Assembly (NCBI GenBank): GCA_003022005.1
Contig: PXRQ01000085.1
Location: 1 to 34,804, forward strand
Direction of reading: 5' to 3'
Source of the DNA: Halobacteriales archaeon QS_5_70_15
Lineage (GTDB): Archaea; Halobacteriota; Halobacteria; Halobacteriales; Haloarculaceae
Length of the DNA stretch: 34,804 nucleotides
Position 1 is the stretch's first letter; every line of letters begins with the position of its first letter. This document shows positions 15,915 to 23,222 of the stretch, piece after piece. The translations under genes were made by a program, and so were the position numbers. The notes beneath the pieces were generated by a model that saw only the letters and a list, made by a program, of their open reading frames with translations, was not told where the DNA came from and did not search any database.

Positions 15915-16086
15915 TCACCCGGTTCGCCGCGCGACCACGGCGTAGAACGGGTCCCGCTCCGGCGTCTCCCGGACGACCTCCGGTTCCACGAACGCGCCGG
16001 TCGAGTCGAGCTACCGGCACACGAGGTCGGCCCGCCCGTCCGCCCCCCGTCGCCGGAGCTCCGAGCGGCCGAACCGTGCTGGAGGT
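15915..16086 (-). pseudogene. C-terminal remnant of an unidentified enzyme with an in-frame stop
   Basis: On the minus strand the frame reads RFGRSELRRRGADGRADLVCR, then TAG, then LDSTGAFVEPEVVRETPER followed by DPFYAVVARRTG and a natural TGA at 15915-15917. The text on both sides of the TAG is in one frame and reads as one protein tail, with TAG probably replacing a Tyr codon. The ending resembles the last strands of SAM-dependent methyltransferases, but this is too short to be sure. To the right the frame breaks off exactly where the 25-bp tandem repeat begins, so the N-terminal part has been lost there. No start codon or promoter is left. Confidence 0.45.
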
Positions 16087-16087
16087 G

Positions 16088-16187
16088 TTCCCTTCCCGGT
16101 GGCGGGCCGTTGTTCCCTTCCCGGTGGCGGGCCGTTGTTCCCTTCCCGGTGGCGGGCCGTTGTTCCCTTCCCGGTGGCGGGCCGTCG
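16088..16187. repeat. Four tandem copies of a 25-bp unit
   Basis: The unit TTCCCTTCCCGGTGGCGGGC plus CGTTG is repeated head to tail at 16088, 16113, 16138 and 16163. The first three are identical and the last has a T-to-C change near its end. Each unit contains a small inverted core (CCCGGTGGCGGG). The array lies between a truncated gene tail and the promoter of the FNT transporter. The identity of the copies suggests recent expansion by slippage. There are no unique spacers, so it is not a CRISPR. Confidence 0.92.
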
Positions 16188-16281
16188 GTCACGGGGGGCG
16201 TGAGGGGAGCGGGCCACGGGGAGAAGACTGGTAGCGTCCGCAAGCGGCACCCTTATGCCTCGCCTACCGGCAGCCGGCTGT

Positions 16282-17151
16282 ATGTCCAGCGACTCCGGGA
16301 TGGAGTCGGGAACCGAGTCGGGGACGACGGCCGTGGACGCGGCCGACGAGCCCACGGATACGCGGACTGGACAGCAGGAGATACTGCGGGTCCAGCTCGA
16401 CGAGGCGCTGTCCGAACTCGAACGGCCGAGCAGCGGGCTGTTCATATCCGCGCTGTCGGCCGGGCTCGACATCGGGTTCGGTCCCCTGCTGATGGCCGTC
16501 GTGCTCACCGTCGCCGGGTTCTCCTTCGAGTCGCCGCTCGCCGGGGAGCTCCTGATGGCGAACGCCTACGCCCTCGGGTTCGTGTTCGTCGTCCTCGGCC
16601 GCTCGGAGCTGTTCACGGAGCACACGACGCTCGCGGTGCTGCCGGTGCTCGACGGGCAGGCATCTGTCGGACAGCTCGGCCGGCTGTGGACCCTCGTCTA
16701 CCTCGGCAACGTCGTCGGTGGGGCGGTGTTCGCGGCGATCATCGTGACTGTCGCACCGGCACTCGGGGTGGCCGAACCCCGTGCGTTCATCGAGATCGCC
16801 ACGGGGCTGACGGACCACGGCTGGTGGGTCATCCTCGCCGCCGGTGTCCTGGCCGGCTGGCTGATGGGACTGCTCTCCTGGCTGGTCGCGGCCGCCCAGG
16901 AGTCCGTCTCCCGTCTCCTGTTCGTCTGGCTGATAACGACAGCCATCGGGTTCGCACACCTCCCGCACAGCATCGCGGGAACCGTCGAGGTGCTCGTCGG
17001 CGTGTTCGCCTCCCCGGAGGTGACCCCCGTCGACTTCGTCCGGTTCCTCGTGGCGTCCACCGTCGGGAACGCCATCGGGGGGTCGGTGTTCGTCTCGCTA
17101 CTGAAGTACAGCCACGTCGTCCGGAATGGGCCCACCCACGAGGTCGGATGA
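16282..17151 (+). CDS. Formate/nitrite transporter (FNT) family protein
   Basis: 289 residues from MSSDSGMESGTESGTTAVD. After an acidic, polar N-terminus and the amphipathic stretch QLDEALSELERPSSGLFISAL there are six hydrophobic segments: FGPLLMAVVLTVAGF, ANAYALGFVFVVLGRSELF, LVYLGNVVGGAVFAAI, ILAAGVLAGWLMGLLSWL, FVWLITTAIGFAHLPHSIAG and FLVASTVGNAIGGSVFVSLL. The order, the LGRSELFTEHT loop and the HSIAG motif match FNT channels, which pass small monovalent anions such as formate or nitrite. Substrate not determined. An ATG at 16255 is also in frame, but TTATG at 16252-16256 looks like the TATA box of a leaderless start at 16282. Confidence 0.88.
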   Translation: MSSDSGMESGTESGTTAVDAADEPTDTRTGQQEILRVQLDEALSELERPSSGLFISALSAGLDIGFGPLLMAVVLTVAGFSFESPLAGELLMANAYALGFVFVVLGRSELFTEHTTLAVLPVLDGQASVGQLGRLWTLVYLGNVVGGAVFAAIIVTVAPALGVAEPRAFIEIATGLTDHGWWVILAAGVLAGWLMGLLSWLVAAAQESVSRLLFVWLITTAIGFAHLPHSIAGTVEVLVGVFASPEVTPVDFVRFLVASTVGNAIGGSVFVSLLKYSHVVRNGPTHEVG

Positions 17152-17226
17152 GGGGCGATCGCCCCACGAACGACCTCCTCCGGCGGTACACCTCGCGGCC
17201 GGCCGAATCCGGTCCGGGCGTTCCCG

Positions 17227-17439
17227 CTACCAGTACCCGCCGTTGTAGAGCCACCGCCGCGAGCGGGCACCCCTTACCGACGCCAGCGCGACGGCCCCGG
17301 CGACCAGCGCCGTGACGAGGAGCGTCGCGACGACGGGTCCGCCGAGGAACAGTCCGGTGACGAGCGATGCGAGCGCGCCGCACGCGGTGGCGACGACCAG
17401 CAGCGTCGCCAGCCAGCCGGAGAGCTTCGAGAGCCGCAT
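17227..17439 (-). CDS. 70-residue two-span membrane protein
   Basis: MRLSKLSGWLATLLVVATACGAL at the start, two hydrophobic segments (res ~8-32 and ~34-53), then a basic tail VRGARSRRWLYNGGYW. No family recognised. The gene has a good TATA box on its strand, TTTATATT at 17461-17468, about 25 bp before the ATG, so it is probably expressed as a leaderless transcript. It faces away from the DUF2064 gene with only 59 bp between the two start codons. The basic C-terminus suggests that end faces the cytoplasm. Confidence 0.7.
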   Translation of the reverse strand: MRLSKLSGWLATLLVVATACGALASLVTGLFLGGPVVATLLVTALVAGAVALASVRGARSRRWLYNGGYW

Positions 17440-17460
17440 ACCCGGTCCTCCCGGCGGAGG

Positions 17461-17469
17461 AATATAAAG
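17461..17469. promoter_or_regulatory. AT core acting as TATA box in both directions
   Basis: AATATAAAG is the only AT-rich stretch in the 59-bp spacer between two divergent genes. On the minus strand it gives TTTATATT about 25 bp before ATG 17439; on the plus strand TATAAAG about 33 bp before ATG 17499. Both genes therefore probably share one promoter core. Confidence 0.5.
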
Positions 17470-17498
17470 CTCAAGGCGGTCGACGTCGGAGTAGCCGT

Positions 17499-18257
17499 AT
17501 GACCACGGTCGCAGTCCTCGCCGACCCGCCGCGCGCGGGCCTCGTCCACGGACGCCTCGTCGAGACGACGCCGCTCACCGCCGCGGAGGCGGCCGATCTC
17601 TACGCGGCCGGGTTCCGCGACGTCTGCCGCGCCGTCGCCACCAGCGGCGGCGACCTGCTGGTGAACTACCGGGCCGACGAGGACCGCCCCGGCGCGGACG
17701 GGAACGGGGACAGCGAGGCCGAACTGCGCGGTGCGCTCGCACCCGTCCCCGAGATCGACGCCGCGGAGGCCCGCTTCGAGGTCCAGGTCGGCGAGACGTT
17801 CGCCGGGCGGGCCGGCAACACCGTGACCCATCTCCTCGAGAACGAGGGGGCCACGAGCGTCGCGATAGCGACCCCCTCCGCGGCGCTGCTCACCCGCCAG
17901 CGGATCGACGAGGCGGCGATGAAGCTCCGCCGGCGCGAGGTCGTCCTCGGTCCCGCGCCGGGCGGTCGGGTCCACTACGCCGGGTTCCGCGAGCCCGTGG
18001 ACTTCGACGGCGCCTACGCGCCGCCGGCGCTGGAGACGCTGACCCGGCGGGGCGTCGACGCCGGCCTCGACGTCGACTACGTCGCGACGTCGCCCGTCCT
18101 CGAGACGGGGGCGGACCTCGCCGACCTGCTGACGCTCGTCCGCGCCCGCCGGACCGCCGACCGGAACCTCCCGCTCCACACCGCCGAGGCGCTGGCGTCG
18201 CTCGACCTCCGGGCGGGCGCGGACGGCGACGCGCTCCGGGTCGTGCGCGAGAGCTGA
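17499..18257 (+). CDS. DUF2064 (CofC-like glycosyltransferase-fold) protein
   Basis: 252 residues from MTTVAVLADPPRAGLVHGRL. The opening strand and loop, TPLTAAEAADLYAAGFRDV and GGDLLVNYRADED match DUF2064 proteins of haloarchaea, which are distant relatives of CofC and other nucleotidyltransferase/GT-A folds. The middle has VQVGETFAGRAGNTVTHLLE and the end DVDYVATSPVLETGADLADL. The usual GT-A metal motif is not obvious in this family, and the function is unknown. It runs convergently with the pantoate kinase gene, 45 bp between stops. Confidence 0.72.
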   Translation: MTTVAVLADPPRAGLVHGRLVETTPLTAAEAADLYAAGFRDVCRAVATSGGDLLVNYRADEDRPGADGNGDSEAELRGALAPVPEIDAAEARFEVQVGETFAGRAGNTVTHLLENEGATSVAIATPSAALLTRQRIDEAAMKLRRREVVLGPAPGGRVHYAGFREPVDFDGAYAPPALETLTRRGVDAGLDVDYVATSPVLETGADLADLLTLVRARRTADRNLPLHTAEALASLDLRAGADGDALRVVRES

Positions 18258-18302
18258 CGGGATCGACCGGGGCCTCTCCCGTCGCGGCCGCCCGGGGACC
18301 TG

Positions 18303-19097
18303 CTACTCCCCCTCGGGGAGGAGTCGTGCGCCCTCGTTGGAGACGGTCGTCCGCTCCGGGAGGACGCGGTCGACGTCGACCGCGAACACGGTCTCGCCGA
18401 ACAGCGCCATCCCCGCGGCGCCGCCCGCGGCCTCGACGCGCTCGATCTCCCGCTCGACGAACGGGGTGGCGATGCCGGTCTCCCGGAGGAACGCCCGTGA
18501 GCGCTCGGCGAGCGACCGGAGCGTGGGCTCCTCGTCGAACCGCTCCAGTTCGCGGAACCCGATCCTGCTGGCGGTCTCCACGAACGACTCGTCGGAGAGC
18601 ATCTCGCTCGTGGCGATGCCGCCGGCGGTGGCGTACTCGACGTCCGCGACGACTTCGCTCCGCCGCACCCCGTCGCCGGCGTTCCAGAGCAGCCCTCCCC
18701 GGTCCTGGATGATGACGTCGCTCTCGCCGGTGCCGGCGGCCACCTCGGCGTCGTAGGCCGCGTCGAGCAGCGCCTCCCGGTCCCGCCCGAGGTCGAACCG
18801 CTCGTTCGCGGCGAGCGCGGTCGCCAGGGTCGCCGCGCCGCTCGTCCCGAAACCGTTGCCCAGGGGGACCTCCGGCCGGACGTCGACCGACGCGGTGACC
18901 TCCAGCGCCGCGAGCACCCGCTCGACCGGCTCGAACGGCGCCCGCTCCCCCTCGACCGTGATCCCCGTCTCCGCCGCCGGCTCGACCTCCACGACGACCC
19001 CGTCCCGAGTGGCGAAACTCGCCCCGCCGGCGGCGCCGCCCTCCTCCGCCGCCGGCGCGAACAGCCCGGTGACGCTTCCCGGTGCGTGAGCCCTCAT
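18303..19097 (-). CDS. Pantoate kinase (GHMP family)
   Basis: 264 residues starting MRAHAPGSVTGLFAPAAEEGG. The GHMP ATP-binding motif is PLGNGFGTSGAATLATALA near residue 80. The family-specific start (APGSVTGLF), ESDVIIQDRGGLL near 120 and the GGIATSEML stretch match archaeal pantoate kinase, which together with phosphopantothenate synthetase replaces bacterial PanC/PanK in CoA synthesis. The length is typical (~260-300). No partner gene for this pathway is in the window. It is upstream of tRNA-Ser on the opposite strand. Confidence 0.87.
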   Translation of the reverse strand: MRAHAPGSVTGLFAPAAEEGGAAGGASFATRDGVVVEVEPAAETGITVEGERAPFEPVERVLAALEVTASVDVRPEVPLGNGFGTSGAATLATALAANERFDLGRDREALLDAAYDAEVAAGTGESDVIIQDRGGLLWNAGDGVRRSEVVADVEYATAGGIATSEMLSDESFVETASRIGFRELERFDEEPTLRSLAERSRAFLRETGIATPFVEREIERVEAAGGAAGMALFGETVFAVDVDRVLPERTTVSNEGARLLPEGE

Positions 19098-19184
19098 CGG
19101 TCACCCCTGACCCCGGAGGCCCCTAAGTCCGACGAACGGTGCGACCGCAACCGCTTTGGGCGGGCCGACGGTAGCCTCGGGCGA

Positions 19185-19268
19185 GGTGGGATGGCAGAGC
19201 GGCCCATTGCGCCGGTCTTGAAAACCGGTAGCCGAGAGGCTTCCTGGGTTCGAATCCCAGTCCCACCG
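19185..19268 (+). tRNA. tRNA-Ser (anticodon TGA)
   Basis: The acceptor stem GGTGGGA (19185-19191) pairs with TCCCACC (19261-19267), followed by discriminator G. The D stem is GCA/TGC. The anticodon stem CCGGT/ACCGG encloses loop CTTGAAA with anticodon TGA, reading UCA. A long variable arm AGCC-GAGA-GGCT, typical of Ser, precedes the T arm CTGGG-TTCGAAT-CCCAG. No intron; CCA not encoded. The downstream stretch to 19437 shows no gene apart from the abandoned end of the phosphodiesterase. Confidence 0.95.
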
Positions 19269-19437
19269 TACTCGGCTCGCGAGCGGCGGGGTCGGCTCCG
19301 GCTGGTCCCACGGCGCGGGTCACCGTGCCGGGAGGCGTCGGCCCCCGTCCGTTCACTCGAGGACCGTCCCGGAGCGTCTCCCGGGTGAACGGCCCCACCG
19401 CGTCCCGCATTCGAACGACGGGTCTTCCCCGCGTGAA

Positions 19438-19521
19438 TCAACCGTTTCGCGTGCCGAACCCGAGCAGGTCGGGGTAGTCGGCGATGCGTCCGTCGACGCC
19501 CGCGGCCGCGAGCCGTTCGGC
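19438..19521 (-). other. Abandoned 3' coding tail of the phosphodiesterase
   Basis: Directly after the TAG stop (19522-19524) the same frame continues AERLAAAGVDGRIADYPDL then LGFGTRNG to a TGA at 19438-19440. This is the expected end of a glycerophosphodiester phosphodiesterase (strand with ADYPDLL). TAG most likely replaced a CAG (Gln) codon by a single C-to-T change. Confidence 0.75.
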
Positions 19522-20478
19522 CTAATACCATGTCGTGAGCGTGTAAACGTTCACGTCGCGGCCCTCCTCGTGGGCCGCCGCGACGAGGTCGATGTCCGCC
19601 CACTCCGACCCCTCGGTGAAGTAGGGGTCGCGAAGGCACGGCGTTCCCTTCACCATGTCGTGCGGCGGGTGGACCGCCTCGGCGTCGTACGTCCGCGCGA
19701 TGTGGAGTCCGTCCTCGATGGAGTCCCGGAGCAGTGGCGCTACCGGGTACTCCGAGGCCTCCCGGGTCGTCGCCAGCGCCGCCTCGTAGAACGACGAGAA
19801 GAGGAACTCGTTCCCGTAGTCGTCGACGGTAGCCAGTACCCGCCCGACGAACGATCGCCAGACGGCCTTCTGCTCCTCGAGTTCCTCGCCGGAGAGACCG
19901 TCGGCGAACCGCAGGTCGGGCGACCCCGGGTTCTTCAGTTCGACGTTCACGCCCACGCTCGTCGGGACGGCGTCGAGTACCTCCGTCAGCAGCGGGACCG
20001 TCTCGCCGCTCGCCAGGACCTCGGCGTCGGTGACCGTCCCCGTGCCGGTCTCCCAGACGATGTCCTCGGTGTCGGTGAGGCCGCGCTCGCCGCCGTCGCG
20101 CTCGGCCAGTCCGTTGTCGTGAAAGACGACGACGTCCCCGTCGGCGGTCGGAAGTACGTCGATCTCGACGGTGTCCGCCCCCCGGGATGGCGCTCGGTTC
20201 GAACCGCCGCCACGAGAGGCGGCCTCGACGGCACCGACCGTGTTCTCGGGGTAGAGCCCCGCGAACCCGCGGTGCGCGATCAGCGCCGGGTCGGCGTGGT
20301 CGTCGCCGTCCCTCCCGCTCTCCTCGTCTGCCCGTTCCTGCCCCGCAGCGGCTACGTCGGTGACGCCCACGGCACCTGCGGCCGCGGTGCCTGCCCCCGC
20401 GAGAACCGTTCGTCGTCCGAGGGCGGTGGTGTTCGGATGCCCGGTACCTCCCCGTTCCTGCCCGTCAGTGTCGGACAT
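19522..20478 (-). CDS. Glycerophosphodiester phosphodiesterase, Tat-exported, truncated by a stop codon
   Basis: 318 residues. A Tat signal (LGRRTVLAGAGTAAAGAVG, res ~20-38) without lipobox predicts export. The GDPD motifs are ALIAHRGFAGLYPENT near residue 66, DTVEIDVLPTADGDVVVFHD near 101 and the ELKNPGSPD region near 180. The enzyme hydrolyses glycerophosphodiesters, in haloarchaea mostly outside the cell. The frame ends TLTTWY-TAG, 28 residues before the natural end, and the lost part includes the last beta strand of the TIM barrel, so activity is doubtful. An insertion rich in Gly/Ser/Arg (SRGGGSNRAPSRGADT) stands before EIDV. The promoter is a long AT-rich stretch at about 20505-20535. 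Confidence 0.82.
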   Translation of the reverse strand: MSDTDGQERGGTGHPNTTALGRRTVLAGAGTAAAGAVGVTDVAAAGQERADEESGRDGDDHADPALIAHRGFAGLYPENTVGAVEAASRGGGSNRAPSRGADTVEIDVLPTADGDVVVFHDNGLAERDGGERGLTDTEDIVWETGTGTVTDAEVLASGETVPLLTEVLDAVPTSVGVNVELKNPGSPDLRFADGLSGEELEEQKAVWRSFVGRVLATVDDYGNEFLFSSFYEAALATTREASEYPVAPLLRDSIEDGLHIARTYDAEAVHPPHDMVKGTPCLRDPYFTEGSEWADIDLVAAAHEEGRDVNVYTLTTWY

Positions 20479-20504
20479 GCGTTCAGACAGCTATCCGATT
20501 TAGT

Positions 20505-20535
20505 ATTCAGATTTTATAATATTTTTATATACAGC
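20505..20535 (-). promoter_or_regulatory. AT-rich promoter region of the phosphodiesterase gene
   Basis: The most AT-rich stretch of the window: on the minus strand TATATAAAAATATTATAAAA, 30-55 bp before the start codon at 20478. Several TATA-like boxes overlap, so the exact one cannot be chosen. Confidence 0.5.
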
Positions 20536-20744
20536 GTGTTAGGAAACGTATCGGGACGTACACCAACGGACTGGAGGGGTCCAGTAATCCGAGGTTCGAC
20601 GCGGACCGTCGTGGGGTTGTCGGGTACGTGCGGGTCCCTCGTCTTCCATCGACACCGCCCCTCCCGGTTCCCGTGGTTCGGGTCCGGCGTGGCGATCCGT
20701 TCGGGTCAGGTATTTCACCGGCGGGATCTGAGGGTCTGTCGTCG

Positions 20745-20942
20745 ATGCCCTCCGAGAGCCCCCGCAAACGGACCGTCGTCCTCGCCGTCGTCGCCGTCGC
20801 CGCGGTCACCCTCCTCTACAGCGGCCTCGTGGCCCAGCAGGTACTCGCGTGGTTCGGCATCGCCCTCCCGCTGGTGCTGCTCTACCTGTTCTGGCGATTC
20901 GTCCGGGCACACGAGCGGGTGGCCGACGCGCTGGAGGAGTAG
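20745..20942 (+). CDS. 65-residue membrane protein
   Basis: MPSESPRKRTVVLAVVAVAA at the start, one hydrophobic span at residues ~10-25, a short break, then a second (VLAWFGIALPLVLLYLFW), ending RFVRAHERVADALEE. Two membrane segments with a basic N-terminus and charged tail. No family function known to me; small two-span proteins of this type are common in haloarchaea. TATTTCA at about 20711-20717 is a possible TATA box. The frame is open further upstream but without protein-like sequence, so ATG 20745 is used. Confidence 0.65.
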   Translation: MPSESPRKRTVVLAVVAVAAVTLLYSGLVAQQVLAWFGIALPLVLLYLFWRFVRAHERVADALEE

Positions 20943-20971
20943 CGCCGCGGGACCCGTGCCCTCGAGGGCCC

Positions 20972-21406
20972 TTAGAGCCGTCCGGGGCCCGCCCGCTCCT
21001 CGGCCTCGTCTCGCACGTCCCGGTAGAGGTCGCTGAGGACGTGGGCGTAGAGGACTACCCCGGAGAGGGCGGCGACGTACGGGGCGAGAGGGTAGATCGC
21101 GGCGACGAGCAGGCCGGCGATGACGACGTGGCTGAGCAGCCGCTGGAGCTTCGTCAGGCCCTCGCCCTCCTCGAAGACGTTCTCCTGGTCGAACAGTATC
21201 CGCCGGGGGTTCCGGAAGACCCCGAGCAGCGCGTCCCAGTTTCCCGTGTTGAGCCGGGCGACGAGGAAGTGGTCGACGTCGATGCCGACGCCGAGGACGG
21301 CGGCGTAGGCGACTGTCGCGGCGGCGACGGGCGGCTGCTGGCCCGCGATGAGGGCCACCGCTCCGCCGGCGACGGCGGAGATGAGGAGATGGGCCTTCGA
21401 GTACAT
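20972..21406 (-). CDS. Integral membrane protein with GIDVDHF motif (YdjM-like)
   Basis: 144 residues from MYSKAHLLISAVAGGAVALI. Hydrophobic segments lie at ~5-22, 27-42 (ATVAYAAVLGVGIDVDHFL) and ~90-125 (LLSHVVIAGLLVAAIYPLAP, YVAALSGVVLYAHVLSDLYR). The His and Asp residues at segment ends (KAH, GIDVDH, LSH, YAHVLSD) resemble the pattern of membrane-bound YdjM/DUF457-type putative metal-dependent hydrolases. The middle loop with RRILFDQENVFEEGEGL is soluble. Biochemical role unknown. It runs convergently with the 65-aa gene, 29 bp apart. Confidence 0.7.
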   Translation of the reverse strand: MYSKAHLLISAVAGGAVALIAGQQPPVAAATVAYAAVLGVGIDVDHFLVARLNTGNWDALLGVFRNPRRILFDQENVFEEGEGLTKLQRLLSHVVIAGLLVAAIYPLAPYVAALSGVVLYAHVLSDLYRDVRDEAEERAGPGRL

Positions 21407-21542
21407 CCGATCGTCGCTTCGGGTTTCTCGGCGGGTGGTGTTGTGCCTTCCGACCCGCTCGCCGCTCGTGGCGTCCGGCGCCGACCGCGGACCGCCCGCC
21501 CAGAGCGGAACGCCTTTGCTCGGGGCCGACGGACCCGCGGGT

Positions 21543-21851
21543 ATGAGCGACTGGCCGCACGACCCCGACGGCGAGGAGGGCAGCGAGGGGATGCGCAAGT
21601 ACGGACAGGCCGTCCTGGCGAAGAAGGTCGACGAGGAGGGGGACTTCCCGCTCTCCAGGGAGGAGTTCCTCGAGGCGCACGGCGAGGAGCCGGTCCGGCT
21701 GGGCCACGAGACGGTCGTCAGCGTCGCCGAGATATTCGAGCACGTCCGCGAGGACGAGTTCGCGGACATCGGGGCGTTCCACCGGGCCGTGGGGCGGGCG
21801 ATGCGCCGCGGGGGTATGTGGTTCGTCGACCCGGAGACGTCCCCCGAGTAG
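21543..21851 (+). CDS. DUF5785 family protein
   Basis: 102 residues: MSDWPHDPDGEEGSEGMRKYGQ at the start, then AVLAKKVDEEGDFPLSREEF, LEAHGEEPVRLGHETVVSV and MRRGGMWFVDPE at the end. Acidic, soluble and mostly helical. It matches the haloarchaeal DUF5785 family, for which no function is known to me. The cupin gene follows 46 bp later on the same strand, so they may be cotranscribed. Confidence 0.78.
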   Translation: MSDWPHDPDGEEGSEGMRKYGQAVLAKKVDEEGDFPLSREEFLEAHGEEPVRLGHETVVSVAEIFEHVREDEFADIGAFHRAVGRAMRRGGMWFVDPETSPE

Positions 21852-21897
21852 CCGGGGACCCGACGACCCTTTCACCCCGCTGTCCGCTGGAGGAAGT

Positions 21898-22404
21898 ATG
21901 GCCGATCCGACGAACGAGGCCGACCTCGACTGGCGGGAGTACCACGAGGGCGACGCCCGGTTCAGGCGCAAGCGGCTCGCCGACGGCGAGCGGATCGGGG
22001 CCAGCCTCTACGAACTCCCGCCGGGCGAGCGCGCCTGGCCGTACCACTACCACACCGCGAACGAGGAGGCGATGTACGTCCTGGCAGGGTCGGGCCGGGT
22101 TCGCGGTCCCGACGGCGAGACCGCGGTGACGGCGGGTGACTACCTCGCGTTCCCCGGGGGCGAGGACGGCGGCCACGGCGTCGCGAACGACTCGGACGAG
22201 CCCCTGCGGTACCTGATGCTCTCGACGATGGTCGAGCCCGACGTGACGATTTACCCCGACTCGGGGACGTTCGGCGTCTTCGCGGGCGCCCCGCCGGGCT
22301 CGTCGGGCGAGCGCACGCTGTCGGGGTTCTACCGGATCGAGGAGACCGTCGACTACTGGGAGGGGGAGCCGGCCGGCGACGACGCGCCGGAGGAGGACGG
22401 ATAG
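21898..22404 (+). CDS. Cupin domain protein
   Basis: 168 residues. The two cupin motifs are clear: GERAWPYHYHTANEEAMYVLAGSG at residues ~42-65, with the HxH and Glu metal ligands, and GDYLAFPGGEDGGHGVANDS near 82, with the closing His. It therefore probably binds a divalent metal in a small beta barrel. The final ~50 residues have no known motif (TIYPDSGTFGVFAG, an aromatic YRIEETVDYWEGEP). Similar proteins in haloarchaea are annotated only as cupins. It is convergent with udk, 38 bp apart. Confidence 0.82.
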   Translation: MADPTNEADLDWREYHEGDARFRRKRLADGERIGASLYELPPGERAWPYHYHTANEEAMYVLAGSGRVRGPDGETAVTAGDYLAFPGGEDGGHGVANDSDEPLRYLMLSTMVEPDVTIYPDSGTFGVFAGAPPGSSGERTLSGFYRIEETVDYWEGEPAGDDAPEEDG

Positions 22405-22442
22405 GACGACGGCGAGACGGGGACGGGTGGACGGGGACCGGT

Positions 22443-23081
22443 TCACTCGGAGAACGGTTCGGGGGGGTCGCTCCCGACGACGCCGCGGACCCGCTCTCTG
22501 AGGAGGTCGACGGCCGTCTGGTTGGCCCCCTCGGGGATGATGAGGTCGGCCTCGGCCTTCGTGGGCCGGACGAACTGCTCGTGCATGGGCTTCACCGTCG
22601 AGAGGTACTGCTCGATGACGCCCTCGAGGTCCCGACCCCGCTCGACGACGTCCCGACGGATGCGCCGGAGGATGCGGACGTCGGCGTCGGTCTCGACGTA
22701 GATCTCCAGGTCGAGCATCCCGTCGACGACGTCGTCGTACAGCGCGAGGATCCCCTCGACGACGACCACCTCGCCGGGTTCGACCCGGACGGTCTCGTCG
22801 GTCCGGTTGTGGGCGGTGAAGTCGTACTGGGGCATCTCCACGGTCCGCCCCTCGCAGAGCGCCGAGAGCTGCTCGCGGACGAGCGGCCAGTCGAACGCGT
22901 CGGGGTGATCGTAGTTGATTTCGCGGCGCTCCTCCAGCGGGACGCCCGAGCGCTCCCGGTAGTAGTTGTCCAGCGGCAGGACCGACACGGAGTCGACCCC
23001 CTCGGTGATCCGCCGAGCGATGGTGGTCTTGCCCGCGCCGGTCCCCCCGCCGATGCCCATGACGAGCGACGGGACGGTCAT
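22443..23081 (-). CDS. udk: Uridine kinase
   Basis: 212 residues from MTVPSLVMGIGGGTGAGKTTI. The Walker A motif is GGTGAGKTT at ~11-19. LPLDNYYRERSGVPLEERREI, NYDHPDAFDWPL and MPQYDFTAHNRTDETVRVEP match uridine/cytidine kinase, which phosphorylates uridine for nucleotide salvage. The EGILALYD strand and RILRRIRRDVVERGRDLEGV region complete the family pattern. The frame is open far upstream, but homology begins at this ATG. It is divergent from GTP cyclohydrolase III (141 bp). Confidence 0.92.
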   Translation of the reverse strand: MTVPSLVMGIGGGTGAGKTTIARRITEGVDSVSVLPLDNYYRERSGVPLEERREINYDHPDAFDWPLVREQLSALCEGRTVEMPQYDFTAHNRTDETVRVEPGEVVVVEGILALYDDVVDGMLDLEIYVETDADVRILRRIRRDVVERGRDLEGVIEQYLSTVKPMHEQFVRPTKAEADLIIPEGANQTAVDLLRERVRGVVGSDPPEPFSE

Positions 23082-23222
23082 TACTCGTCGGTCCCGCCGC
23101 GGCCGTATGAACCCCCGGATTTCGGCCGTCCGGATCGGTCCGGCCCTCGATCCCGGGGCACCGGGAGCATCACGGATACGGGAACGATAACGCGTATTAG
23201 GGGCGGGCTCGGATCCCCGAGC

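Noticed and set aside
16088..16187. CRISPR array.
   Set aside because: The 25-bp units are directly adjacent without unique spacers and no cas genes are near.
19522..19524. In-frame TAG read as pyrrolysine or another recoded amino acid (also at ~16012).
   Set aside because: The expected residues are common ones (Gln, Tyr), the two genes are unrelated and no Pyl genes are visible. Point mutation or error is simpler.
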